The notes: generated by a model from the sequence alone, not told the origin. A stretch of 64,000 bases of DNA from Burkholderia sp. PAMC 26561 (GCF_001557535.2 NZ_CP014308.1:372001-436000); one strand, 5' to 3'; counted from the first letter of the stretch, positions 46,381 to 55,537 are shown. Numbers and translations: made by a program.

Positions 46381-46723
46381 TTAAGCCTTGCGCATATCGT
46401 TTATGACGCCCATCAAAGACCCGTTGTCCGAGTCATATCGAAGACCGTAAATGTCGGCATGCTTTGGCGTGCCCAAGTGTTCGCGAATCAGCTTGACATC
46501 ATGTGCAAGTGCGGCTTCAAGTCGGTTATGCAGACACTGTCGCTATCGTAGAGATTGCCAATGTAGACCCCATGCTTATGCTTGTGAGCACCAATAATGC
46601 CATCGGCGGTGTAGCTTGTCCCTCTGCAGTTTGTGTGATGCACGACGACGACATTCTGAATCCCGAAGAGATGCTGCGCGACGAGTTTCCCAATACTGCG
46701 GGAAAATTTATGTAAGGACTCAA
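46381..46723 (-). pseudogene. Beta-carbonic anhydrase, C-terminal pseudogene
   Basis: Reading leftwards from about 46723 gives V-V-V-V-H-H-T-N-C-R-G-T-S-Y-T-A-D-G-I-I, the zinc-binding H-x-x-C and following segment of beta-carbonic anhydrases. Near 46517 the frame changes; after adding one base it continues L-E-A-A-L-A-H-D-V-K-L-I-R-E-H-L-G-T-P-K-H-A-D-I-Y-G and ends at a TAA at 46381-46383. The N-terminal half with the first cysteine and Asp-Arg pair was not found. This remnant is of a different subgroup from the intact gene at 13089. Confidence 0.7.
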
Positions 46724-47177
46724 ATCGGATGCTGTGCCACGCTGCGATAAGTGCGTTCTGCCAAGCCGCGCACCGTTCGACGGTGGCCGGAATTTCCGTG
46801 CGCTTCCCCTCGCGTTGAGAGATCCGACCGGACGCCGGTCGTCATCTGCATAAGCGTTTGCGTACGAGTCATTAGCCATGCCTAAAACTATAGCAGACGG
46901 GTAAATTGCCTCGATTCGAAGCGGCACCCCGTCAGGCCAGGAGAAATGACGCCCGGGAGTCTTATATCGCAAGGCACGAATTTCCTGCCTAGTGCCCTTT
47001 GGTTTTCGGCATGTGCACCGCGCGCGTGCGCCCTGATCTGTCTAATTGGAAGCGCAGTTTAATCGCACATGCGTTGCGTCAGCATGGCACTCAAGACAAC
47101 CAGTGAATGAGGGTAGATCTGGCAAACACTAAATACTTAGCGCTCACCTATGCGCTGCGCCAAGCCCTGGGCTCCGC
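46724..47177. other. Intergenic, possible decayed N-terminus of the carbonic anhydrase
   Basis: No clear gene. The leftward frame running to 46972 is a shadow with no family features. Confidence 0.4.
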
Positions 47178-48158
47178 TCAAAAAACATACATCTTTCCGA
47201 CAGCGCAAGGCATCACAGCGCTTTCACCATACTCCCTCACCATTGCGTTGACGGCACGCCAACCGGTGCAGTGCGCGGGAACGAAGACATCAACATTAAA
47301 CGCACCCATATCGCGAACAGTTTCCGAAATGATGGCTTCGTTCGGGCCTGAAAGATGTAGGCCGCCTATCACCGCGTGTATTTTGACGTTTGGGAAAACT
47401 TCAGTTGCTTGACGCAAGACGTTCACGATTCCAGCATGAGAGCAGGCGCTAAACAGTATCAAACCCTTGTCGCGAACGTGACAAGCGAGAAACCGTTCAT
47501 CAACCAGAAGTGGATCTGCGTCCCAAGTTTCACTCCCGGATGGTTGTCGCACATGCCCTGGAAAGCCAACCTCGAAGGCCGTGACCCGAGGGATTTCCCC
47601 GCTGATAAAGAATGTGTTATCGAGGCATAATTGTTCGACCGTAGTCACAATCGGGACAGCACCCAGCCTTGCCCATTCCTGCGGCAGCGGGACAGGAGCC
47701 ATCGGCATCACACTGCCGTCGGGGCGACGTACCCCTCTCAGCTCGAACATTCCCGGATGCAGGTAGAGCGGAACTGGAGTACCGTCGTTTCCCTGCGATA
47801 TGAGCTCCAGAGCACGTGGCAGCCCCCCCGCATGGTCCCAATGCCCATGCGACAAAACTATCGCTTCGACTGCACCGAAATCCACCCCCATCCGGATGCC
47901 ATTGCGCTCAACGGCGTAATCCACCGGGCCGCCGTCAAACAATAGGGTCCTTTCTTTTTCACCGCTGTAGGCGGTTACAAGGAGAGACAGCCCATGATTT
48001 GCGCAGCAGAGTGCACCCCCACCAATCAGTCGCATTCCCCTGCTTTCCAGTAACGACCACTCCCGTGTCACGGAGTGTGGTGTTGACGAAAGACTGTCGG
48101 TGACATTGTCAACAAGGACTCTAATCTCGATGCGATCAACCATTTGAAGCTGGGACAT
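47178..48158 (-). CDS. MBL-fold metallo-hydrolase (COG1237 type)
   Basis: 326 residues from the ATG at 48158 with GGGAGA seven bases upstream; a longer open frame to 48398 has no conserved residues. Metal-binding motifs are S-H-G-H-W-D-H-A-G-G (H-x-H-x-D-H), F-S-A-C-S-H-A-G-I-V-N (third His) and G-G-L-H-L. This pattern belongs to the branch containing archaeal dihydropterin-ribofuranosyl-aminobenzene phosphate synthase-like proteins, whose bacterial members have unknown substrates. A hypothetical gene lies 64 bp upstream on the same strand, so the two are probably co-transcribed. Confidence 0.85.
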   Translation of the reverse strand: MSQLQMVDRIEIRVLVDNVTDSLSSTPHSVTREWSLLESRGMRLIGGGALCCANHGLSLLVTAYSGEKERTLLFDGGPVDYAVERNGIRMGVDFGAVEAIVLSHGHWDHAGGLPRALELISQGNDGTPVPLYLHPGMFELRGVRRPDGSVMPMAPVPLPQEWARLGAVPIVTTVEQLCLDNTFFISGEIPRVTAFEVGFPGHVRQPSGSETWDADPLLVDERFLACHVRDKGLILFSACSHAGIVNVLRQATEVFPNVKIHAVIGGLHLSGPNEAIISETVRDMGAFNVDVFVPAHCTGWRAVNAMVREYGESAVMPCAVGKMYVF

Positions 48159-48222
48159 GAAGATTTCTCCCAAAGCAAAGTTTGCCGCTACAGCGTTTTG
48201 CGAAAGCCGGCGCAGATGATGC

Positions 48223-48936
48223 CTAGAAGTACGAGACAGTGGCGATCTGCACCGAAAGCAGGACTTCGCCGTCTTTGTCATTTGGTAGATGGCTATGAAC
48301 TTCGTGCACTGTGGGTAGCATGATGCCGTTGAACTCCCGATAGTCTGACGCATAGTCAACGCACGGTATCGCACCAAGCACGTCAATCGAATAGTCAAGG
48401 CGGCGAATCAAGCCGTCGTTACCAAAGTAAGCAATCTGGCTACGTGAATGCGCTGCGAAATCGGAAGGAAACTTGATCTTCAATCGGCGCCATGTCTCCC
48501 CCTTCTCTTTCCACTGCGATAATTCCTCGGAAACGAATCCTGGAGACGCATAATGGAATGGCAATGTCAGATATGTCCAAAGCAAGTATCCAAGAAAATA
48601 CGCGACGTCGAGATCGTCCCATTTTTCGTCATCACCGCGCTTTGCGATCCCAGCGCGCGGGCTCTCGCGGTGATCAAGAAGGATATCTCCGATTGTTTCG
48701 ATACTCACGTATTCCGGCTCGAATAAAGCGTGACAATCAGTTGCGGGAAACGGCTTGATAATCACGTGCTGGTCACGCGTCGCTGCAGCGATGGCCAAGT
48801 GGATCAAGTCGTCGGATCGCCGCTTCTTCGCCCACAGCGATCCGGTCGTCGACATGACAGCGTTTGTGTCAGTTAAATGCTGCCAGCGCGAAAGGCCTCC
48901 ATGCGCGCTTAGCGCCAACTCTAGCAAGTCAATCAT
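48223..48936 (-). CDS. Conserved-looking hypothetical protein
   Basis: A 237-residue soluble protein without signal peptide or transmembrane segment, rich in aromatic residues (F-L-G-Y-L-L-W-T-Y-L-T-L-P-F-H-Y) and with an alternating beta-strand pattern, for example T-W-R-R-L-K-I-K-F-P, Q-I-A-Y-F-G-N-D-G-L-I-R-R-L-D-Y and V-L-L-S-V-Q-I-A-T-V. This could be a LolA/LppX-like or nuclear-transport-factor-like barrel, but no family was firmly recognised. It precedes the MBL-fold gene by 64 bp. Start at the ATG at 48936. Confidence 0.7.
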   Translation of the reverse strand: MIDLLELALSAHGGLSRWQHLTDTNAVMSTTGSLWAKKRRSDDLIHLAIAAATRDQHVIIKPFPATDCHALFEPEYVSIETIGDILLDHRESPRAGIAKRGDDEKWDDLDVAYFLGYLLWTYLTLPFHYASPGFVSEELSQWKEKGETWRRLKIKFPSDFAAHSRSQIAYFGNDGLIRRLDYSIDVLGAIPCVDYASDYREFNGIMLPTVHEVHSHLPNDKDGEVLLSVQIATVSYF

Positions 48937-49694
48937 TATGATCTCTTATTCTACGGCGCTTTTGAACGCGACCGGACATGCAAAAGCCTTGCAGGATGAC
49001 GTCCAATCAACGGAATCGAAGGCTGCAATAAATGCTGATGTTTCGTTAGCAAGCGTACGTGGTTGCCGCCAGAAGAAAGAGCTTGCTGGCGCTGAAGACT
49101 GCCGCCCGAACGCGCCAAGCTGCCGCAGCTCCTGTATGCATCACGATGCCCGCGCCATCCGGCTTTAAATCCCAAGGCATCATCGTGCGGGATCTTGGCA
49201 GGTGGTCCCTCAACTATATTCTTTGTAATCAACTTGACTTTACAAGGGTTGGATTCCAACTCAAGTTGTCTATAGGTATGGTCGCCTGTCGGTACACGCA
49301 CGATGTGCGTGCAATTTTCCTACGAAAACCGCTATCTCGGCCTAGCAGCCGACAGAACTTGACCGCTGTTGGGTCGGGCTGCATGCTGCCCCGCTTGATT
49401 TGGCTATCACTTGTCCGCTTACCTTAGTAGTTGGTCAAGCGGAACCGGTCGATGTCGCAGAAAACCCTGCGAAAAGTCGATTCCAATGTCACGAAGCAAC
49501 CGCTCGACCAGTCGCGAGTTGTGGTTCGCTCGATGCTGCCCCTTCAATATGCCGCGCAACCGAGCCCCAGTACCTTTGAGCTTGGAAGCTCCGATGGCGA
49601 GTACTTCGGAAACGGCAGCAGCGTTGACACGGTCGTGATACGTGTATATCCTCTCTTCGTAAATACGGGTATATCCCCTTAATTAGGTGCATTC
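48937..49694. other. Divergent intergenic region with GTATATCC repeats
   Basis: No gene recognised. The right end has two direct GTATATCC copies (49643 and 49669) immediately before the MarR gene; the left end should hold the promoter of the hypothetical/MBL pair. Confidence 0.45.
49640..49680 (+). promoter_or_regulatory. Two GTATATCC direct repeats before the MarR gene
   Basis: GTATATCCTCT at 49643 and GTATATCCCCT at 49669 are spaced 26 bp apart and end 15 bp before the MarR start. The placement suits autoregulation of the MarR-DHA2 operon. Confidence 0.45.
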
Positions 49695-50180
49695 ATGTCA
49701 GCGGCTGTTGTTTTGATCGAACTCCACCGGTGCAACAACACCGCGCTCCGAAAGGCTTCTCGACGTCTGTCGCAGGCGTATGACGAATTTCTCGGACCGT
49801 CCGGGCTGCGCTCAACGCAGCTATCAGTTCTTGCAGAGATCGACCGAGGTGCCGGCACTGCGCCAACAATGGGAGAACTGGCGGACGCCCTTGCAATGGA
49901 TCGATCAACCTTGGGAAAGAATCTTCGTCCGCTTGAGCGGGATGGGTTTATCACGTCGGCGGCGGATCGAGCGGATCGTCGAATCAAACGGATCGTACTG
50001 ACTCCAGACGGACGCAGGAAGATCTCAGAAGCTCAGGTGATGTGGCAAGCAGCACAAGAACAATTTGAGAACAGATTTGGTGTCGAGGAAGCTGGAGCTC
50101 TTCGCATGGCGCTCCTTCGGGTCACGGCCGACAGCTCAACCGCGCACGGCACCCAACGCCGTAGGGCAACAGGAAAATAG
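49695..50180 (+). CDS. MarR-family transcriptional regulator
   Basis: 161 residues. N-terminal helix with cysteine (H-R-C-N-N-T-A-L-R-K-A-S-R-R-L-S-Q-A-Y-D), S-T-Q-L-S-V-L-A-E-I, recognition region M-G-E-L-A-D-A-L-A-M-D-R-S-T-L-G-K-N-L-R-P-L, and wing D-R-R-I-K-R-I-V-L-T-P-D-G. The DHA2 transporter starts nine bases after its stop codon, so it probably represses its own operon and releases on binding a transported compound. The family assignment is strong. Confidence 0.9.
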   Translation: MSAAVVLIELHRCNNTALRKASRRLSQAYDEFLGPSGLRSTQLSVLAEIDRGAGTAPTMGELADALAMDRSTLGKNLRPLERDGFITSAADRADRRIKRIVLTPDGRRKISEAQVMWQAAQEQFENRFGVEEAGALRMALLRVTADSSTAHGTQRRRATGK

Positions 50181-50189
50181 GAGTTTGCT

Positions 50190-51779
50190 ATGCCCCAAGG
50201 AAGCCAGGGAGACGCTAAGCGCGGGTACGAACCAGGAAAATTCCTGATTCTGCTGGTCGCGTCTGCTGTTTCGTCTCTCATCATGCTGGACTCAAATATT
50301 GTTGCCGTATCGCTGCCCGCCATCGCGCGGTCGCTCGGCGCAACGTTCACTGATATTGAATGGGTCGTCAGCGCGTATGTACTGACCTTCTCGGCGCTTC
50401 TGCTAGCGGCCGGCTCGTTCGCCGACCGGCATGGCCGGAAGCGGGCCACCTTGATTGGTCTGGCGATTTTCACCGTCGCGTCAGCCCTCTGCGGATTTGC
50501 AACCTCTTCGCTCATGTTGAACTTGGCGCGTGCGTTGCAGGGAGTGGGTGCCAGCCTACTGCTAACGGCTTCGATGGCCGTTATAAACAAGACATTTTCA
50601 GGCGCGGACAGAGCCCGAGCCTATGGCTTCTGGGGAGCATGCCTCGGTATCGCGATTACGAGCGGCCCGATTGCTGGAGGCGTCATCACCGACTTCTTCG
50701 GATGGCGATGGGCATTCTTGCTCAACCTGCCAGTCGGAATAGTCTTCCTCGTTGCAACCGCGAAGGTTTTCAAAGAGTCTCGCGATCACGAAGCGAAACG
50801 TCTTGATCTGGGCGGAATAGCTACGTTCAGCACCAGTTTGTTTCTATTAATTTGGGGGCTAATTGATGGTAACAGCCTTGGTTGGACTTCCTTCGCAATT
50901 GCTTGGCGACTCCTCGCGTCGGTTGTTCTATTTGTCGCGTTTGTTGCCATTGAAGTGCGGCAGGAACGGCCGATGATCGATTTCACGCTGTTCAAACAAC
51001 CGACGTTCCTCGGAACGGCCTTCGCAATGCTGGGATATGCGGGCGCAGCGCAGGTAATGATCTTTTATCTGCCTTTAGCTCTGCAGAATTCGTATGGCTT
51101 TACGCCAGCGAAAGCAGGCTTGGCAATGCTTCCGTTTGCGCTGCCGATGTTCTTTACACCCCGGCTAGGCGCAAGTCTGTCAGCACGTTACTCAAGCCGG
51201 GCACTCCTGACTCTGGGTTTGGCCACAACCTTCGTTGGTGACCTGTCCCTCTTCCTGTTCAGCCGAATCGACGCGAGCTACGGTGTCTTTGCGTTGGGCA
51301 TGGTCGCGCTCGGAGCTGGCGCAGGCCTGCTGAACAGCGAGACTTCGAAGGCAATGCAGGGCGCCGTGCCTCCGCAGCGCTCGGGGATGGCGTCTGGCTT
51401 GACATCGACAACGCGCTTCACCGGGCTTCTGCTTGCCGTTGCCGGCCTCGGAGCGGCACTCTCGTCGTCGGCTACCAGGCACTTTCTTACAGCGGCTTCG
51501 GCACTTGGCCTCGATCCGAAAAGTGCCGCCGAGGCCGCGCCTCGCATCGCGTCGGGTGACCTGGTGGGGGCATTCACCAACCTGCCTGATTCAATCCGTG
51601 TTCATCTCCTCTCAGCTGCGTCAACATCCTTCGCCGCAGGATTTGGTCTCGCATGCCTGGTAGCGGCTATCGTCGCTGCTGTTACCGGCATGCTGACATT
51701 TGTTCTGTTTCAAAGGCCTGCGAGGGCTAGTGCGCCGGATGCCCCAACAGCCGGTCATCTGGTTCAACCTATGGAGTGA
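50190..51779 (+). CDS. DHA2-family MFS drug efflux transporter (14 TMS)
   Basis: 529 residues with the DHA2 motifs: M-L-D-S-N-I-V-A-V-S-L-P-A-I in segment 1, S-F-A-D-R-H-G-R-K motif A, R-A-L-Q-G-V-G-A-S-L-L, and motif C G-I-A-I-T-S-G-P-I-A-G-G. About 14 hydrophobic segments. It is a clear paralogue of the transporter at 24038. AGGAG precedes the ATG. It is translated directly after the MarR gene and followed 98 bp later by a TetR gene, so its control probably involves two repressors. Confidence 0.92.
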   Translation: MPQGSQGDAKRGYEPGKFLILLVASAVSSLIMLDSNIVAVSLPAIARSLGATFTDIEWVVSAYVLTFSALLLAAGSFADRHGRKRATLIGLAIFTVASALCGFATSSLMLNLARALQGVGASLLLTASMAVINKTFSGADRARAYGFWGACLGIAITSGPIAGGVITDFFGWRWAFLLNLPVGIVFLVATAKVFKESRDHEAKRLDLGGIATFSTSLFLLIWGLIDGNSLGWTSFAIAWRLLASVVLFVAFVAIEVRQERPMIDFTLFKQPTFLGTAFAMLGYAGAAQVMIFYLPLALQNSYGFTPAKAGLAMLPFALPMFFTPRLGASLSARYSSRALLTLGLATTFVGDLSLFLFSRIDASYGVFALGMVALGAGAGLLNSETSKAMQGAVPPQRSGMASGLTSTTRFTGLLLAVAGLGAALSSSATRHFLTAASALGLDPKSAAEAAPRIASGDLVGAFTNLPDSIRVHLLSAASTSFAAGFGLACLVAAIVAAVTGMLTFVLFQRPARASAPDAPTAGHLVQPME

Positions 51780-51877
51780 TGCGAATGGGTTCCGAAGACA
51801 GTGGAATAAGTTGAGGTTTTGACTTTCATCCGACTGCACGGGCTGAGCCTCAAAACGGCTGAAAGCGGAGCGAAGAC

Positions 51878-52517
51878 ATGCAGGGCGTGTTTTTGAATTT
51901 GGTAAAAGAGAAGAAGGAGCGACGTGCCAGGGTCCCGCCGCACTTTGCGCGTGGCGCGCTTCTGGAGGTTGCTGCAGAGCTTTTTTGTCGTTACGGCTTA
52001 AACGTTGTCACTATTGAACATCTGGCGCAAGCTTCGCGACTGAACAAGATGAGCGTGTACCGTCTGTTCGGTTCACGTGAAGCCTTTGTGCTCGATTGTG
52101 CGAGGTGGCTGCGAGCAAGGGAGGAGCAGCAATGGGTTGATGCACTCGAGCCGATGGATGACGACCCCGCTAAGAACATTCGCGAACTGTTCCGCGATCT
52201 CTCGCGCCGCATGCTTCGCGCCGGTTACGCGGGACGCGCATTAAGCATTATTTCCCGCTACTACGGGGACGCTGGCCATCCGGTGAGACAAAAATATGCT
52301 ACTCACAGGGCGGTGTTTCGCTCATTGCTTTTGAAATTGTCAAACGACCTGCGATCTACCGAGCCAGGAACTCGCCGACACGCTGCTGCTCGTTTGGGAG
52401 GGAACAGCGCTCTATGATGGCGAGGGCGTTGAATCACAGTGCATCGCGGCGCGCTTACCCGAGATCGCCGCATGGATAATGCTATGGCACGCGAAAGAAC
52501 TACGCCCGCAGATCTAA
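51878..52517 (+). pseudogene. TetR-family regulator, frameshifted near its C-terminus
   Basis: The first frame gives a good TetR DNA-binding domain (L-L-E-V-A-A-E-L-F-C-R-Y-G, T-I-E-H-L-A-Q-A-S-R, K-M-S-V-Y-R-L-F-G-S-R-E-A-F-V) and most of the ligand-binding domain, then ends at 52417 with an R/A-rich tail. From about 52365 another frame continues sensibly: E-L-A-D-T-L-L-L-V-W-E-G-T-A-L-Y-D-G-E-G and ends at TAA 52515-52517. One surplus base near 52350-52367 explains this. The 179-residue product would lack the last helices needed for dimerisation. It follows the DHA2 gene and may once have regulated it. Confidence 0.72.
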
Positions 52518-52860
52518 TACAGGGGCGGCGCGCAGCAAACTGTCCCGCCATTCGGTCAAGGGATTGCAGTGGGCCCGACCGTAGCGCGTCGTACAGATAA
52601 CGGAAATATCCGTCGTGAGCCCGCCCGGCAGGGCTGCCGCTTGCAAATTAATAGGAGCGCATCCAGTATCTCCAAGGACATACCTGCGTGAAGTCCATCT
52701 TCAAACCCGTCTGTGCGGAAAAGTAATCTTCAAAAGTATGTCCTGTGGCTACGTAGCAGCCGCCTTCGACCAGAACATCGGGATCGCCAGGGCCAATACG
52801 GGCTATGGAAAAGGTCGAAGAGCAAATAATTCGCGCCGACGGCCGAACGCACGGGAATAC
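52518..52860. other. Intergenic between convergent genes, no gene seen
   Basis: No conserved frame or terminator hairpin was recognised. Confidence 0.4.
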
Positions 52861-53307
52861 TTAGCCCGCTTTCTGGTTTTCTTCCGCAAGCTGGCGACCA
52901 ACATTCACAAGCGTGACCATTTTGTCACGAAGCTCTTTTGCTTCACGCTTGCCAACCTTTTTTTCAAAGCGCCGCTGCACGTCCTCCCAGAGAGGCATGG
53001 CGCGCATGAACGTCTTGCGTCCACCCGGGGTGATACTTACGAGTCGCTCACGACGATCGGTGCCGATGTTTATGTCTACCAACTCATCGCGTTGTAGCGG
53101 TTTGAGATTCCTTCCAAGCGTCGTTCTGTCCATCACCATCAAATCAGCAAGTGTGCTTAATGGAAGCTCCCCGATCACAGCTAAACCTGACAAGATCGCA
53201 AATTGCGTCACACGTAGCCCGCTCGGCCGCAATGCATCGTCAAACGCAAGTGAAAGCGCCCGTGTCGCGCTACGTAGCGACGAACAGCTGCATTGCGGCA
53301 ATTCCAT
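52861..53307 (-). CDS. MarR-family transcriptional regulator
   Basis: 148 residues; ATG at 53307 with AGAGG five bases upstream (a GTG at 53313 is an alternative). The N-terminal helix has cysteines (L-P-Q-C-S-C-S-S-L-R-S-A-T-R-A-L), then L-R-V-T-Q-F-A-I-L-S-G-L, recognition region L-A-D-L-M-V-M-D-R-T-T-L-G-R-N-L-K-P-L, and wing R-R-E-R-L-V-S-I-T-P-G-G. It is most like the MarR protein at 49695. No obvious target gene is adjacent; the upstream region has GTGCGTATAC-like sequence that may be its operator. Confidence 0.88.
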   Translation of the reverse strand: MELPQCSCSSLRSATRALSLAFDDALRPSGLRVTQFAILSGLAVIGELPLSTLADLMVMDRTTLGRNLKPLQRDELVDINIGTDRRERLVSITPGGRKTFMRAMPLWEDVQRRFEKKVGKREAKELRDKMVTLVNVGRQLAEENQKAG

Positions 53308-53764
53308 CTGCACCTCTCAAGTAAAATCGTTTTCAAGGTGGAGTATACGCACATATTCATCTCAGATTCCAGATTGGGGCTATCGTGTTATTTTTGTGCA
53401 GACGCCACAATTTGGTGGCAATTCGCTGTCGGCGGCGCTGGCCAATCGCTTCGTTTGTCTCGCCGCCATCGTGCGCGGTGACGCCGACGCACCGTCGGGC
53501 AGCGAGCAGTTAGCGATCACTCCCCGCCAGACGGCGAACTTAGCATCTCGCTTCTAGAACATTGCATTTGTTTTGTCGGACGATTCAGGAACCGGCTTCA
53601 GCGTGTCCCAATGCTCGACGATTTTGCCAGCGAGTTAAATCGGAAAATGTCGACGCCAGCGGTCTCCTTACCCGCCCAAGCGAGGTAACGGTGGTGCACG
53701 TTCAAATACCTGCATATACGCGTTTACGCGAAATCCTTAACGGGTCGAACGGCAGAAACAAGCA
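53308..53764. other. Intergenic with GCATATACGC element
   Basis: No gene recognised. CTGCATATACGCGTTTACGCG is found near 53710, and GAGTATACGCACATATTC near 53341 just upstream of the MarR start. Confidence 0.4.
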
Positions 53765-54343
53765 CTATTTTATCTTCGGCCGAGGTTCGAACAGTTCAAC
53801 CAACTGGCGCGCGACCCCGTCGAGGATCTGCTTCGAAAGCTCTGGGTCTGACACCGCCCGGGAGAGGGCGATTGCACCGACGCACGCGCTAAAGGCGAGC
53901 ATAGCCTGAGGACGTCTGTCGGAATGGTGTTCCTTGGCGATCGACTTTTCCAGGAGATCAAAGACGCGACGTACCTGGCCTGTATAGATTTCGCGAGTCT
54001 GCACCGTACCGCGGCTTACATCGTTGACCAGCGCCGCGATCGGACAGCATGCCGAGATATTGTCCCTGTGCCGTTCGGACACATAGCCGAGCATCGCCTG
54101 CTGCGGGTCGGTTGCAATAGCTGCCTTCCAAGGCCCAATATCTCTGAGCGCCTCAGACAATGCTTCGCAAATCATATCGTCTCGCGACCGGAAGTGTTTG
54201 TAGAAGCCGCCCACCGTAAGGCCCACATCGCTCATCACGTCGGCGACACTGACACCCTCCAACCCAAATTCGCGAAATCGCTTCGCCGCCGTTTCGACAA
54301 TACGTTTGTGAGTAGCAATTTTGTCAGCCTGCGAGTGTCCCAT
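53765..54343 (-). CDS. TetR-family transcriptional regulator
   Basis: 192 residues. The N-terminal helix-turn-helix is typical (R-I-V-E-T-A-A-K-R-F-R-E-F-G, V-S-V-A-D-V-M-S-D-V-G-L-T-V-G-G-F-Y-K-H-F-R-S-R), followed by an all-helical ligand domain with C-C-P-I-A-A-L-V-N-D-V. The G-F-Y-K-H-F-x-S-R recognition region matches the group near aromatic or fatty-acid efflux genes. It is divergent from the EF-hand gene and the outer-membrane efflux gene, which it might regulate. The intergenic region of 360 bp is ample for shared operators. Confidence 0.88.
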   Translation of the reverse strand: MGHSQADKIATHKRIVETAAKRFREFGLEGVSVADVMSDVGLTVGGFYKHFRSRDDMICEALSEALRDIGPWKAAIATDPQQAMLGYVSERHRDNISACCPIAALVNDVSRGTVQTREIYTGQVRRVFDLLEKSIAKEHHSDRRPQAMLAFSACVGAIALSRAVSDPELSKQILDGVARQLVELFEPRPKIK

Positions 54344-54705
54344 TTTGCTCCATAAATTGATTGCTTCTATTCGGGATAGTGAGGCCGTATTGTAGTGGAA
54401 TCGAGGACCTGCAAAAACTATCCTAGCGCGACGGGTTTGGCAGCGTCGTTCTCGCAGCTAGGGGCTGGCAAGCGCGCCCAAGCGCCTCTTGACGAGGTCA
54501 ACGCCGTGCGTGGCTTGCTACGCGTCGGCACCGTTCCTGCACTGTGGCTTTCCGAGAGCCACTTTCGCGCAGACTGCGAAACTCGATAATCCGCAACGCA
54601 AACCCTAAAGTTATATGGAAACGATCCGTAATCCAGATTGGGTGCCTGCACGGCGTGCAGCAACCTCCTGCACTCCAAAGATCACTCATATTAAAAGGAT
54701 CCGCC
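54344..54705. other. Divergent promoter region of TetR and EF-hand genes
   Basis: No gene here; the open frame extending the EF-hand protein upstream to 54544 is not conserved. No clear palindrome was fixed. Confidence 0.4.
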
Positions 54706-55248
54706 ATGTCTATCTCCTCCTTGAACAGTCTGACGTCGGCTTATCAGGGGTACGCCAATTCTGCGCAAAATAAAACTTCCACTTCATCGGATTCTCCGGA
54801 TACATCCACCCTTCAAGGGTTCATTTCCCAGCAGACGATAACGGCCACCAACACTACCACCGGAGCAGCCGAGAGTCAGACAATGCAATCGATGCCTTTG
54901 GCCGTGGCATGGGCTCCCCAGATGTTCTCGCAAGGAGACAAGAACAACGACGGTTCGCTGTCACCTGATCAGTTCCAGTCTCAGCTTGCACGAGTCGGCG
55001 TATCGGCTGACGCTGCGAAGCAACTCTTCCAAACCTTCGACACGTCTAAAGATGGGCAGGTATCGCTTAGCGAATTTGTTACGGGGGTTAGCAACAGCAT
55101 TGCGAGTGGAAGCCACGTGTTCAACGACCTTATGGACTCGTACACTAGAGACTCGAACGGAAATCTGAACAAGGCCGCCATGGACAATTTCCTGAGTATA
55201 GGCCTGGACGCGGCTAATACTTTTTGGAAGAACTTGCCGCCCCGGTGA
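54706..55248 (+). CDS. EF-hand calcium-binding protein
   Basis: 180 residues from the ATG at 54706 (AGGA upstream). The first 60 residues are serine/threonine-rich and disordered-looking. Two EF-hand loops follow: D-K-N-N-D-G-S-L-S-P-D-Q (78-89, with Gln instead of Glu at position 12) and D-T-S-K-D-G-Q-V-S-L-S-E (112-123, canonical). A third, degenerate loop (D-S-N-G-N-L-N) is near residue 150. No signal peptide is visible. Function unknown; calcium sensing or buffering is inferred. It lies upstream of the outer-membrane efflux gene on the same strand. Confidence 0.8.
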   Translation: MSISSLNSLTSAYQGYANSAQNKTSTSSDSPDTSTLQGFISQQTITATNTTTGAAESQTMQSMPLAVAWAPQMFSQGDKNNDGSLSPDQFQSQLARVGVSADAAKQLFQTFDTSKDGQVSLSEFVTGVSNSIASGSHVFNDLMDSYTRDSNGNLNKAAMDNFLSIGLDAANTFWKNLPPR

Positions 55249-55537
55249 AGCGAATTTTGAGCCGGCAGACACGGCTGTAGTGCGCGGGGGTCTTAAGGTC
55301 GGTCTACCGAGCATCTTCCTTGGATATTCGCCGGTGGGACCGCCATCATGTGCGATCTTCACCGTTGTTGATTTCTTAATCGGCACGCTACGCCGGAGGT
55401 GGGAGATGTGGGAAGATGTGCCCCGCGCCGAACCGGCTCCTTCAGCAGTGTATGTGATTTAGCTACCGTGGTCATGCGCGAAGGCGCCCTTGGAAACGCA
55501 TTTCGCGTTCGAGAAAGACTTCTTACGAGCACCATAT

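Noticed and set aside
46526..46972. 149-codon leftward open frame as a gene
   Set aside because: It overlaps the carbonic anhydrase pseudogene in another frame and has no family-like pattern; it is a shadow.
49640..49680. Toxin-antitoxin or phage-type operator
   Set aside because: The GTATATCC repeats directly precede a MarR gene and need no further explanation; no toxin-like partner gene is present.
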